A DNA stretch of 64,000 nucleotides from Doryteuthis pealeii (taxonomy: Eukaryota > Mollusca > Cephalopoda > Myopsida > Loliginidae): the NCBI GenBank assembly GCA_023376005.1, contig CM042147.1, forward strand, positions 120,673,963-120,737,962, given 5' to 3'. A program made the translations under genes and the position numbers. Shown here in pieces: positions 44,613-57,237 of the stretch (within the stretch, counting starts at the first letter, position 1; each line of letters opens with the position of its first letter). Below the pieces are notes generated by a model. The model had not been told where the DNA came from and did not search any database. It saw nothing but the letters and a program-made list of their open reading frames with translations.

Positions 44613-44908
44613 CATACTAAGTTCCAATTACTGTCAAATTGGTAAGACACAGCAACAAGTAGCTGTAATTCAATACAGATCTAATCCTGTTGCAATCCTA
44701 CTGCAGAATGCCAGAGTATTCATGAAGCCTCATAACATCATAGAAACCAAGCAGCCAATCAGGACTCAAGGAATGGAATCACCCAAATACACGAAGGGAT
44801 TGTTCTTGAGTTCCATAAGTACTAGCTGTTTTGGGCACTAATTCAATTGTGCTTAGCCAGTTGCTGTTGTCCAAACCAACAGTATACTGACTGACTGACC
44901 TCAATACT
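44613..44908 (+). repeat. SINE family 4 copy (copy B of 4093)
   Basis: Colinear with 4093-4395. Confidence 0.6.
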
Positions 44909-45519
44909 TAAGCATTCTAATGTGCACAAATTTCACACACACACACACACACGTGGCTACAAAGTGTATATAAATACGTTCAAATATACAAATTTAAAGA
45001 AATGTGAATAGTGGTACTGATACATAGAATCTCCATTGGTCCCATAACCTGGTTTGGTCGTGGGGGTGCTACTTATATAGCATGTCTGGCCAGGAATAGC
45101 CTGGCAGAGTCCATCCCATTTCAAATAAATAACTATTTCTCCTAGACTGGTTACCTGGCCAAGGTTAAAGAGCTTAGTCTGCCCTACTATTTACCCATAG
45201 CTGGAGGGAGAGTAGTTGGATTCATACCTTTCCCCAGAGTATTAGCGCTATTTCATTCGGAAAGTAATTTCCTCTTATTTTTCTTATGTTCTTCCAGAAA
45301 GTCAGAGCAAAAATGTTGGTGGCGTGAAAGTAGAGGTTAAACCTGCCTGCCAATAATTCATACATTTTCTTTTTGCCTTATTACGCATACCTTTAGGAAA
45401 GGCATTAATACCTTTGGTTAGTTGGTTGTTTTACAGCATATCACCCCTTTCCATGTCATTTAATGCCAAATCAAGTTATTTTGATACCAGGGTGCTTACT
45501 GTACCTACAGTTGCTTAAA

Positions 45520-45745
45520 TGGTGAGGCCACCCACAACCGAAGCTCATGGGAGGAGGGTGCAAAAAATGCGTTGATCCTGTTGGCATTCCCCCTCAAGGG
45601 GGACACCTCAGGTAATAAACTCAGCCCCGCCCCTTTAAATTGAGGGAGCTTGTGTTGCCTGGGGTTATGGCCCCCTGGGATCAATGATGTTAGCTTACGC
45701 GGTGCAGGGCCAAAGCCACCGGACTCTCCGGTCGAAACCGGAGTT
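45520..45745 (+). repeat. GC-rich repeat with hammerhead-like terminal stem (copy B)
   Basis: A GC-rich block shared with 60925-61200 and, in shortened form, 5285-5490. It ends with a 6-bp stem ACCGGA-CTC-TCCGGT (45718-45732) followed directly by CGAAAC. The region preceding the stem reads ccaaagcc instead of a canonical CTGATGA box. Confidence 0.6.
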
Positions 45746-46215
45746 TTGATTATGGATATTATTTTGATTATGAATATTTTGATTTCCGTTATGACAGAGA
45801 TATGAGGCTTCAAAGTCTACCTATTTTCGTGAAAATTTAAGGTGTCGATTTTATTGGCTTTTCTGGTAGATTTCGATGTGTAGAATTCATTGATGCCAAA
45901 GAAAGTGCTCAATTTGGAGAATTAGTGGAGATATAAGCCCTTAAAAAAACCTTATAGTGCCTGAAAATGACAAATTTTGTGAAAATTTAAGTTGTCAATT
46001 TTTATTGGCTTTTCTGATAGATTTCAATACATAAATTAAAATGGTACAAAGGAAATTGAATTCTGTTGAGAATTGACGGAGATATGAGGCCTCAAAGATC
46101 CCCTAAAAATACCCTTTTTAAAGCATTATTAGTCTATCTATTTTTGTGAAACTTTAAGGTGTCAAATTTAGTAGTTTGCTACTATATAATTTCTTTATTT
46201 TTTATTTTTTTTCAG

Positions 46216-46329
46216 CTCGGTCATTTTCTGCCAAATTAATTGGTATGCTACTCCAAAAACTGGAGAGTCACAATGAAAAATCTCGAACCGGAATCTTGTC
46301 TATCTTGAAGCATCTTATCAATGCTGGAG
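46216..46329 (+). CDS. MROH1: MROH1 exon (copy B)
   Basis: 114 bp, phase 1 to 1, between tttcag and gtgagt. It encodes a HEAT helix pair including MLLQKLESHNEKSRTGILS. The last base begins a glycine codon completed by the exon at 63947, which matches the vertebrate MROH1 order of a leucine-valine/isoleucine-asparagine helix followed by a linker and a new helix. Confidence 0.9.
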
Positions 46330-48433
46330 GTGAGTGAATGTCTTTTTTTAGTGTTGGGGTGGGGGTTGCTTTGTTATTATTTTGTGTCTTCCTTTTTGTT
46401 TTAACTGAAGATAAAGTGACAGCAAGTTTCCTTTTTGGTCTTTACCACCTTCTTCAATATTTTTGCTGATTTTGATAGCACCATGAACTTTTTACCACCC
46501 TGTTAGTGGGGCATAGAATATGCTATGTATCCCGTGCAGAGGGATAAGACACCCCCAAAAGGAGTGTCTTGGGTATGACACTAAACTGCATCTCATGGTG
46601 AGGCTCCAGTTCTGGGGAGTGGGGAATACCTTATATTGCCATTACCTCCAGGTCTAATCTGACCTGGAGAGGTAGTATCTGTTAAGGTCCCACCTATGGG
46701 TCAAATAGATCTGTTTAAAAATTGTTCATATTTGATAAGACTGTGTACAAAAAAAAATCTTAAGAAGCAACTGCACAAAAAATGTAAATATATTAATGTA
46801 CAATGAACACTATAACCTAAAAATGAAATAACCCTAGACAACTTGACATGCCATTAAAATCAATCAGTCATGATCTGTTTGGTTATAATTCTTCCGATCT
46901 CTATTTCAATCTGTTTGCAAAAGTTAGGCATGACATAACCCCAGATGGATTGATATGCCGTTAAAATCAATAAACAAACAAACAAAAGTTTTTTGTACTA
47001 TTGTAGTATCCTATGCTTAGACTCGCACATGCAGGCTATATAAACTGTGATTTATCCCCCCACCCCCCAGATTTTGTAACTGAGTTTCGTTTTAGCTAAA
47101 TAAAGCTTAGTACTTTTACCTGTTTTGAAATAAAAATTTTTTTTAAATTAGCAAAATAAAAAAATAATAAAAAATTAGTGAAATAGATCACTAATTAGGA
47201 CTGAGCCTATTCTAGTAGTGACTACCCCAAGCCTAACCAAGTTTAAAGAGCCCAGTCTTCCCTACTATTTACTCATAGCTGGAGGAAGAGTAGTTGGATT
47301 CATACCTTTCCAAGAGTATTAGCACTATGTGAACTGTAATTTTGTTCAGGATTTGAACTCAGTTCGCCGAGTCCAGTTCCTACGACTCTAACCATTACAC
47401 CACGGCCTCCAACACGTTTTATTTTACTTATCACACTATTTACAGTACTTCAGTAATTAGCTATAATGTTCACTTTACTATTTAAACAAATTCTCAACTA
47501 TAGTTCTGAAATTTGATTATTAAATTCTGATCTTAGACCGCCCTGTTGGCTGGGGCATTAGAATGCACCAACTGCACCTCTGAAGAGGGGTAAGACTCCC
47601 CCAATGGGGCCACCTGTTGACCGTGGGTGGTGACCCGTGATGCTTAAGGATAGAACCCAGGTGGATGAGCAGTCCATGACTTGCAATATTCCACTTTAGG
47701 CTTTTCTTGGGCTAGACGGGCAGTTGGAGAGGCCCCCTCCGATCAGTCAGCTGGCTCCGTCAAGCCCTAGCACTTATATGATTGCCCCAACCCTATAGTC
47801 AACAAAAATGTTATTATCTGAGGGTTTTTAAAGTGAAACCCCTGTTTATGAGATATCTATACTTACCTGTATACTTAATGCAATTCACATCCAAGAAACT
47901 TTAGTTATACAGGTAAGTATAGATATTGATATAAACTTAGGGTTTTTAAAGTGAAACCCCTGTTTATAAGATATCTATACTTACTGATGTAATGAATATA
48001 CATACACCTGAGTCCCCCCTCACAGTAATATGATTGGCTGGTGTCAGCCATAAATACAGAGCAATGTAGAGGTACAATGCCTACAACTACAATGTCGCAC
48101 CAGTACTATTACTTACCTGCTCGATTATACCACTCTGTTACTTCTACTAAATATATTCCTTCCCGGGACATATCACTTACCTGTATACTTAATGGAATTC
48201 ACACTTAAGAAACTTTAGTTGTACAGGTAAGTATAGATATTGATATAAACTGAGGGTTTTTAAAGTGAAACCCCTGTTTATGAGATATCTATTCTTACCT
48301 CTTGAGTGTGAATTGCATTAGTTATACAGGTAAGTATAGATGTTGATATAAACATAATCTAGACTAAAGATATATTTTTTAATTTATAATAATAATAATA
48401 TCTTTTCAGCTAGTATATTAGGTCTGAGACCTG

Positions 48434-48679
48434 TCAGCTGTTCCTTATAAACATTCTTCTTAATTCCACAGAATATTTATAGTCTTTCCACAGATTATCT
48501 AACCTTGCCTTAAAGGAGTTTCCAGGAAATTTGTTTGGATTTAATTTCATTATTTTTTCATGAACTTCTTCTTTAGTTATTATTATATTACTCAGTTCCT
48601 CGTTATATGATCTTTTAGCAAAGTATGGTATATTTTCAAAATTTTCAATTGTAAATACACTAGAAAAGTATTCGTTCAA
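48434..48679 (-). pseudogene. Non-LTR retrotransposon ORF2 fragment (copy B)
   Basis: Copy B equivalent of the fragment at 8592-8816, with a slightly longer open frame (82 codons) and several amino-acid changes. The same pre-RT motifs are visible and the same catalytic region is missing. Confidence 0.75.
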
Positions 48680-48887
48680 TATATTTGCCTATTTTTCATC
48701 AATTTGAATAACACTTTATTAAATTTGTATCATGACAATGACAATAACATTGTTATTTCATTACTTCTTTGCAGTCTCTTTTTCTTTTTGACTGTCTCTT
48801 TTTTTCTCCCTCTAAGTTTTAATGCATTGTTATAGTAAAGTCATTGGCAGTGCATTTTTATTATGCCTTTTATAAACGCCTGTAGAA

Positions 48888-49175
48888 TAATACTAAGTCC
48901 AATTACTGTCGAATTGGCAAGACAAGACAGCAAGCAGTCGTAACTGAAATACGATTCTGGTTTGCTGCAAAGATTACTGCTGAATGTCAGGATTTATGAA
49001 GCCTCAGAGGATCCTACAAACCAAGCAGCCAATCAGGACTCAGGGAATGGAATCACCCAAATGCATGAGTGGACTGTTCTGAATTCCCATAAGTACCAGT
49101 TGTCTTGACACTGGTTCAGTTGTGCTTGGCCAGTCACATTGTTCAAACCAATAGTAGACTGACTGACTTCAATAA
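48888..49175 (+). repeat. SINE family 4 copy (copy B of 9027)
   Basis: Full-length counterpart, retaining the middle section with aagcagccaatcaggactca. Confidence 0.6.
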
Positions 49176-52100
49176 CTCCCTGTATTTGTCAGTAATATTT
49201 GCATTTATTCCTGACCACAAACAAGTCTTTTTTTTTTTATCTCATTTCTTATGAAAAACATATAAAGATTGAATGCCAAAATTTAAACAAATTTTAGGTA
49301 AAAATTTTAGTTAAAAAAAATTAGTTAAAAAAAAATTTTAGTTATAAAAAAAAATTACAAAATTTGATGCTTAATTATTATACCTTTGAAACTTGAATGT
49401 TTGCTTTTTAGAGTAGACAATGATTAAAACTAAGCAAGATAGTGAAATCTTTTTTTTTTAATCTCCTGTTCATGTTGTATGGCCCATTTTTATGTCCACT
49501 GCTATCAGCTATCTTGTTCTTTTTACTCGTGTCAGCGTTTCTATCTTGGATTAGGCCGGGTATCTGCTTTCTTCATATCTCTCTCTCTCTTTCTTGGTTC
49601 CCTTTTGTGTTCTTTAATTGGGAAACAACACAGAGACATTTTTTTGTGTACACACTTTTTTATTTCCCCACAATACATTCTTAACCTGCACACATGTTGT
49701 GGGGAGGAGAGCAGAGACTGAAAAACATGTTTGCTCAAAAGGGCCACTGGCCTTAACTCTTGAAATTCTAACTCTACTTTCCCAGCATTCCCTGATCATG
49801 TGACTCTCTAAGCCAATGAGAGCCCCCCCCCATTCCAGATGAACCTATGGTTACACTTTGTCAATCAAACTATGACTCGGTTACTGTGTTTTTCCAGTTT
49901 ATTATTATTTCAAACTACACTACACTACTTGCTAAAAATGATAGGCTATGCCTATTGTTATGTAACACTAGAAATGTTTGCTTTGTTAGAGTAGACAATG
50001 ATTAAAACTAAGCAAGATGGTGAAATCTGTGGGCAATGAGAAGAAAAGCTGGAACCATGCCTCTCTATGTGGGATTCAAATATAGTTGGTGCTAAAATAC
50101 AATTGTGGTTGTAGTTTGATTTTTGATTTTGATTTTTTTTTATTCCTATTACCTCAATTTTGTGTGTCACTGTATATGTAAGTAATTATTAGAGAGAATG
50201 AAAGTTTTTTGTTTTTGAAACCCTACCCTTTATTTGACTGGTTATATAAGCAGCTTATGATAATATATGAACAAATTTTATTTTTTAATTATCTTCACGA
50301 ATATAAATCAAATCTCTATTATTTTGCTCAAAAACCAAGCCCTGGTGATATTTAATGTGTATATATATTTACTTTGTCATTAATTGTTTTATTTTCAAAG
50401 TTTCCTCCAGACATATATATACACACAACTGCCCTTTATATATGTATAGATTATCTTCACTAATATAATTCAAATCTTCATTATTTTTTATTTTATTTCC
50501 TATTACCTCAATTTTGTGTGTCATTGTATATGTAAGTAATTATTAGAGAGAATTAAAGTTTTTTGTTTTTTAAATCCTACCCTTTATTTGACTGGTTATA
50601 GCAGCTTATGATAATATATGAAAAAAAAAGAGTTACTTCCCTTGATATATAATATATGAGTTACTTCCCTTGATTTATTATATTTATTCTTTAACCTCTT
50701 GAGGATGGTTGACAACTAAACACGCATGCGCGCACGGGCCTGGATGGCCTGTTAACACGCAAACCTATGTGCCTGCTTTCTATGTCAAATACCTAATCCC
50801 GTTCATCCCAGCAATTCTAACAAGGTTTTCTATGTACTGTAGTTCCAAGTCTTTAAGATAGATGGCAGTACTGTTTGTCTGCTGGATTCGTTCTCAGCAA
50901 AACTCTTGAAAATCCCAACCTCAAGGGGTTAACTGGTGTTTTGTCTTATTTCTATGCATGAAGTTATAATTTTATACAAGTCTTCAGAAGTGTCAGTACA
51001 TTTATCTCTTTCTTAATATCAATTCCAATAATTAAAGTTTTGGCTATCTTCAAGATGCGCACTCCTGAATTTTTCAGCTTTTTTTTTCTTTATTTTTTTT
51101 CTGTTTTTTTAAATTTAACTTGTTTTTCATCTGAATCCTTAAATATTTTTTTTCATTTATTTTCATTTTGTTGTTAAAATTCTCGATTCAGTTTTAAAAG
51201 AAGTTAATTCATTGTTTTAAAAAAAAATGTTAATTGAGACATATGTATTGATAAATGCCCAAAATGTTTTCATTGAAACATATTTATTGAAAATAGGTAA
51301 TTTATTAGGAAGTGCGTCCCGGTCTCTTGCCTCAGAAATTGCTACCCGGTGATTATTAAAATAACGTTCCCAGCTATGTCGTCTCGGCGGTGTTACTTGA
51401 AAGAAAACAACTAACTTAGGGCGTTAAATGTATTTTAGAGGGGGGGGGGCTTCTCTTTTTTGATATGAACAAATCTCCATTTGTTCATTTTTTACTTTGT
51501 TTATATATATATATGAACAAATTGAGGTAGATAGATAGATATCCATCTTTATATCTAAACAAGAATTACGACAAATTTCTATAAATAAACAAGAATTACG
51601 ACAAATTTCTATAAATAAATTTCTATAAAAATTACGATAAATAAATAAGAATTACGACAAAAAAAGAGAAGCCTTCCCACTCTAAAATACATTTAACGCC
51701 CTATGTTGGTTGTTTTCTTTCAAGTAACATCACCGAGACGACATAACTGGGGACGTTATTTTAATAGTCACCGGGTAGCAATTTCTGAGGCAGGAGACCG
51801 GGACGCACTTCCTCATAAATTACCAAAAAATACCCAAAATAATTTAAGAATTCAAATGAAAAACAACAAATCTATTTTTTCAAAAAAACAAACAAAAAAA
51901 AAAACAAAAAACAGCTCCTGCTGTTAATTTGAAGGGAGCATTCCTTATTTTAAAAAAGCTGGAAAAATTGGGAGTGCATATCTTGAAGATAATCGATGTA
52001 ATAGATTTTATTACATTGTCCTTGCTGTAGAATTCAGTCATTATTTTTTTTGTTTTTTGTCTTGTCTCCAGTTTTTGATTTAAAGAAAAAAAAAAAAAAC

Positions 52101-52670
52101 TTTTGCATTTGTTATCTTAATAATTTTGAGACGAAATACGTGCGCAAACATTGGTTATTATTAACTGTATTTCTTTTATCTTCTCTTGTTTTTATTTTTT
52201 TTATCACAACTTCTGTTATAAGCAGCACAATTCAGAAATAATGAATAAGCCTCTGGCAAGACTTAGACTTGCATCCTATTTTCCTCAGGAAGCCTATCTT
52301 ATTATTGTTTTACCAGTTACACAAAGTCCATATCCTACAATGATAACCGTTACACCACAAGTGCCTCCATCGTAAATATGTCATATCTTATGTCAGACAT
52401 TCCAAATATGACAGATGTCAAAGGAAGGCCAATAGGTACATCTACACACACACACATATATATGTTATCTATCTATATTACTCAAATTCTCATTATATTT
52501 GTGAAAGTAGCCAAGAAAAAATGGCACATCATAGCAAGAATTTTATTCGAGCAATACACTTGAAATTCATGGAAAAATAATGTATAAGTCATAAACTTTG
52601 ATGGGCAGTCAAATATGTTATTATATTATGGTTAAGTCATGCTGAAATTACTGGTTCCCGCTAAAATACC

Positions 52671-53076
52671 GTGTTTGAGACAAGACGGCGACGGCAAAAT
52701 CCCGCCTGTCGTGGATGTCAAGTCAGTTGGCCTGTTCGCGTGGCTTGTCACCGTGTATGCAACGACGACAAGCCACGCCCAACGGAGACGGCAAACCGCC
52801 CTGCCGAATGCAACAGCAGCCACTACTAGCGACAGACGACCGCCATGGCAGGCTCCAGCAGAATGAAAAGCGACGCCTTTTGTAATACCGTGGCAACACC
52901 GGTCGCGGTTCCGGCTTAGAGGCTTTCAGCCCTTATCGCGCGGAGGCAGCTTGGCACCGCCGCTCGTTCGAGTGAGCATGCGAACCATTGCTCCGATCCC
53001 GCGGTTCCTCTCGTACTGGACGGGATAGCCGTGGCCATGACACGTGCTGATCGGTAGGATAAAACTAACATGTCTC
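52671..53076 (-). pseudogene. 28S rRNA 3'-end fragment, copy B (longer)
   Basis: The same insertion as at 12512 but about 400 bp. On the minus strand: tgagacatgttagttttatc, cagtacgagaggaaccgcgg-type sequence, gtgccaagctgcctccgcg, ctgaaagcctctaagccgga, then further GC-rich sequence toward or past the rRNA 3' end. It is much more GC-rich than its surroundings. Flanked by a 183-bp direct repeat (52488-52670 and 53073-53256). Open frames here on either strand are not genes. Confidence 0.88.
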
Positions 53077-53384
53077 ATTATATTTGTGAATGTAGCCCAG
53101 AAAAAAATGGCACATCATAGCAAGATTTTTATTAGAGCAATACACTTGAAATTCATGGAAAAATAATGTATAAGTCATAAATTTTGATGGTCAGTCAAAT
53201 ATGTTATTATATTATGGTTAAGTTATGCTGAAATTACTGGTTCCCGCTAAAACACCAAAGTAAGTGATGACCACTTAAGCAACAGCAGGTACTGTACTGC
53301 AACCTGAGATCTTTGTTTATCAAAATTACTTGATTTGACACTGAATAACCTGAAAAGGGTTGATATGCCATAAAACAAAACAAC

Positions 53385-53702
53385 TATTGTGTTAGTATAA
53401 CATTCAATTCTAAGACTAACAAGAAAGGAATTAATATTTCCTTTAATTCAAACAATTTATTGGCTAGACATAAAACAATATAAAGTTCTTCCTGTATATA
53501 AAGTTAAGTTGGAGAAGGTATCTTAGGGTAGTTTCCTTGAGCCCCTGAATTCGTTGCCTCGTGGTACCGCGGGTGGAATCTGTCTGACCACTTTTTGAAT
53601 ATTGCGCCAAAACTCTGGGCTATCACATGATTGGTATATCCAATCACAGAGCCTCTCCCTCACTCACTCTATAGACAGGAATAACCATTTTACTGACCCA
53701 AC
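53385..53702. mobile_element. Insertion present only in copy B
   Basis: About 318 bases lie between aaaacaac and acaaccaacttg. Copy A has the uninterrupted aaaacaaccaacttg at 12943-12960. The flanks carry a possible 5-bp duplication, ACAAC. The ends read ttgtgttag and (complement) ttgtgttgg, hinting at short inverted termini. Family not recognised. Confidence 0.65.
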
Positions 53703-56700
53703 ACAACCAACTTGAAATTCTCCAACTTAGAGTCCATTTCCTATAATGATAACCATTACACCACACTCCTCCACTAGAGTAAAATAGCAGTGAATCAGTT
53801 ATTTATGGAATATGAAATAAAAGCAAAATGGTTAACTTTGACTTTCTGCAGCTATTACCCTTTCTAATTTTATAAGTAAGGTAACTATTGTACTAATGTT
53901 ATATACATTCTTATGTTATCTGCTATGTCTTTGAACCTTCTCTCTTTTGCTGGGCCATGTCATCTGTTCCCTTTTAATCAGGTTATAATCTTCCGTATTT
54001 ATTAGTTCTTATTAAAACATATTAGGAACACAGAGACATAATTTTTTTGGTGTACACATAGTTTATTTCCCTGATACCCATATAATTCACACACGTGGTT
54101 GAGAAATCAGCAGAGAATGCTAATCTATGTCTGAACACTTCAGCTGCTCAGTCAATTCTCAATTAAATCTATTTTCCCAGGCTTTTATGTTTGTATGATC
54201 TTCCTAAGCCAATCAGAGAAGACCGCTTGGATTATCTCAGTCTACCCATCAAACTTTATGACTTATATGTATATTTCCATGCACGTGGTCTAATGGTTAG
54301 AGTTATAGGAAATGGACTCGTCGACCCGAGTTCAATTCCTGGACAAAGCTGTTTGAATTTCACATAGCGCTAATACCCTTGGGAAAAGTATGAATCCAAT
54401 TCTCCCTCCAGCTATGGGTAAATAGCAGACTGGGCTCTCTAACCATGGCTAGGTAACCAGTCTAGGAGAAGGAAAACTCTGAATTAAAACCTGTTGAACT
54501 CTGCTTAATAAATTGACCTTGTGTCACATCCTGCTCGTGCAGAGGGGTTGGTAAATATATAGATGTATATTATTTACAGTTAAACATTAATTTAAAGTCT
54601 CAGCCAATTAAACACATTATAAATAACTGTTTATGTAACAAGTGTTATTCTGGTTTGGCTTGGTTCCTTTGTTCAATGGAATATCAATGTTTGTGGGTTA
54701 TTTAATGCCAAAGCCATTCTTGTAGGAGAATAGTAGTTGTATTATTTAACTGATATCTGGGGAATGTGGGGGTTCATACCTTTCCCAATGGTATTAGTTT
54801 GAAAGTGAACTTAATAGCGTGACTGGAGTTTGAACTTGCTTACTGCGATGTCGCAGTCCGGCACATTAATTGGCTGAGATTTTTCTTTAGACATTAAATT
54901 AAAATCCTACACTACATTACAAAAATGATAGGCTATTCATCATATAACACTAAGACATGCTTCCTTAGGAAGAAAAAAAACTACATGTTTCTTTATTTTT
55001 GATCTGCACTCTTTGGCTATAGAACAATGGTCTGAGAAGTTATGATAAAAAGCAACTGAAACAAGAGGAAAGATGTACTAGTCAAAAACAGATAATGGTT
55101 AACAATACTTCATCTAAATGGTAACAGTTCCAAATATTTGTTACTATCACTAGTTGTTGTAAATAAAATGGACAAAAAAAAATCTGTTACAAATATTTGC
55201 GGTACAATTTCTATTTTCTTTCTATGCTTACTCAGTTTTTTGTTGTTTTCTTTTTTTAACGTTTTTTTTTTTAGCTTTTGGATTTTATATTGGTCAAATA
55301 ACTTTGTATTTTAACAGACCTAAGCTACAACTTTAGTCCATCCTTGCCCAACCCAAAAGGTAGTATTCATTTGCCTGCAATGCATTCAACTTTCATCTTT
55401 CTAATCTTTTTTAAAAATTTAATTCTCATCGCCATTAAAATCTCATTTAATATTCATGAGGGTGTGACGCATTAATACAATTGTATAAACTACCAGCTGC
55501 TTGAAAAAAAAAAAAAAAATACCGAATTCATTAAATATTTCCTTTATAACTATTTCAGAATATACAAGGGGGCACTGAAAAGTTCTCAGCTTAACCAAGA
55601 AAGTAATGACTTTAATGAAACATATGCTGTTCCACATATTCATCCTGCAGAAAGGGCTGAGTTAGATCAGTCGGTAGAGTGTTTAGCTAGAAACCACAAG
55701 GTTTCTAGTTCGATACCAGCCCTCACCAACTCAGCGTATGAATAGCACAGGAATCATGGCAGTAAAGTAAGGAGCTGATGGTAGGTGGGGCCCTCTATCT
55801 CAGATGCAAAAGCCATCTCCTTGGTCTAGCACTAGTGAAAAGGGGATAGACACCCTCGCTAATCTGGCTGATACCGACTTTAGGCTACCCCGTCGACTTT
55901 ACACAATTTCCCAAGTTTCTTTATTTCTTCCCAAAATTGGCCTGTCAGCTGCAGCTGTCAAATACGATGACTACACCTCTTGAGAGGGGTAACACCCCCT
56001 CCCCCAATGGGGCCACCTGTTGGCTGTGCATAACAAAGTAAAATTGGCAAAGTTGCCTATTGTCAGTAGCAGCTGGACAATAAGGGAGTCTATCCCCTTT
56101 TTTCTAGCCCTAGACCAGGGAAATTGTTTTGCTGAGGTGGAGTGCTACACCTACCGTCAGCTCCCCCACTTTACTGCACATATCAGATTACCCAATCAGT
56201 GCTACTCATGCACTGAGTTGGCGGGGACCAGTATAGAACCAGGAACCTTGCAATTCCTAGGCGGGTGCTCTACCAACTGAGCTAAACCTGGAGATAATTT
56301 TGAGTTGATCTAATTTCGAGCTTCCTCTCAATACCAACATATGTTGTATAGAGCCAAGTTCGAGTTGTAGTAGTAGTCGTTTAGTAGTAGTAGTCGTCGT
56401 TAATTCAGAAACAACATACTCAAGTTGTATAGCCACAAGGGGCTGTTTCTTTCTTTCTAGGCTTATTGGTTCTTTTCAGAGAGAAGGAAAGAGAGAGAGA
56501 GTGGTCAAACTATTCTATCATAAATCATGTTTGGTACTACTATGCGAAACCCATACCCTTTTCACTAGTGCTAGACCAGGGAGATTATTTTTGTTGAGGT
56601 GGAGCGCCACACCTACCTTAAGCTCTCCACTTTACCGCATAGATCAGATTACCCAATCAGTGCTACTCATGCACTGAGTTGGCAGGGACCAGTATAGAAC

Positions 56701-56918
56701 CAGGAACCTTGCAATTCCTGGGCGGGTGCTCTACCAACTGAGCTAAACCAGCCGTGTGTGGCAACCCGTAATGCCTGGGGGATAGTATTGTGGTGGTTGA
56801 GCAATCTGTGACATGAATACTAAGTGGTCCCATAATTTGCAATACTCCACTTCCAGCTCTTACCCGGGCTAGACAGGTAATCAGAAAGGCCCCATCTAAT
56901 TAACTGGCTGGTCATGTC

Positions 56919-57237
56919 TATTGAAGTCAGTTAGTCTACTGTTGGTTTTAATAACAGCAGCTAACTAAGTACAACTCGAGCAGTGTACAAGACAGCTGGT
57001 ATAAATAGGAATCCAGAATGATCCATTCATGAATCTGGGTGATTTGGGTGATTCCATTCCTTGAGTTCTGATTGGCTGCTTGACTGCTTGATTTGAATGA
57101 CATTGTGGAGTCTTATATATACTTTGTCATTTTGCAGTGGACTTTGTAGCATTCGGGTTTGTATTTCAGTTACAACCATTTGTTACCTTGTCTTCCCAGT
57201 TCGACGGTAATTGGAACTTTAATTATTCTTCAATGTC
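56919..57237 (-). mobile_element. SINE family 4 insertion present only in copy B
   Basis: A 319-base insertion relative to copy A (15994), with atgtc repeated on both sides. The minus strand runs from aagttccaattaccgtcgaa to actgactgacttcaata, matching the copies at 4093, 9027, 44613 and 48888. Confidence 0.82.

Noticed and set aside
52632..52866. Alanine/arginine-rich open frames on both strands
   Set aside because: They lie in the GC-rich 28S-derived insert, where stop codons are rare by composition.
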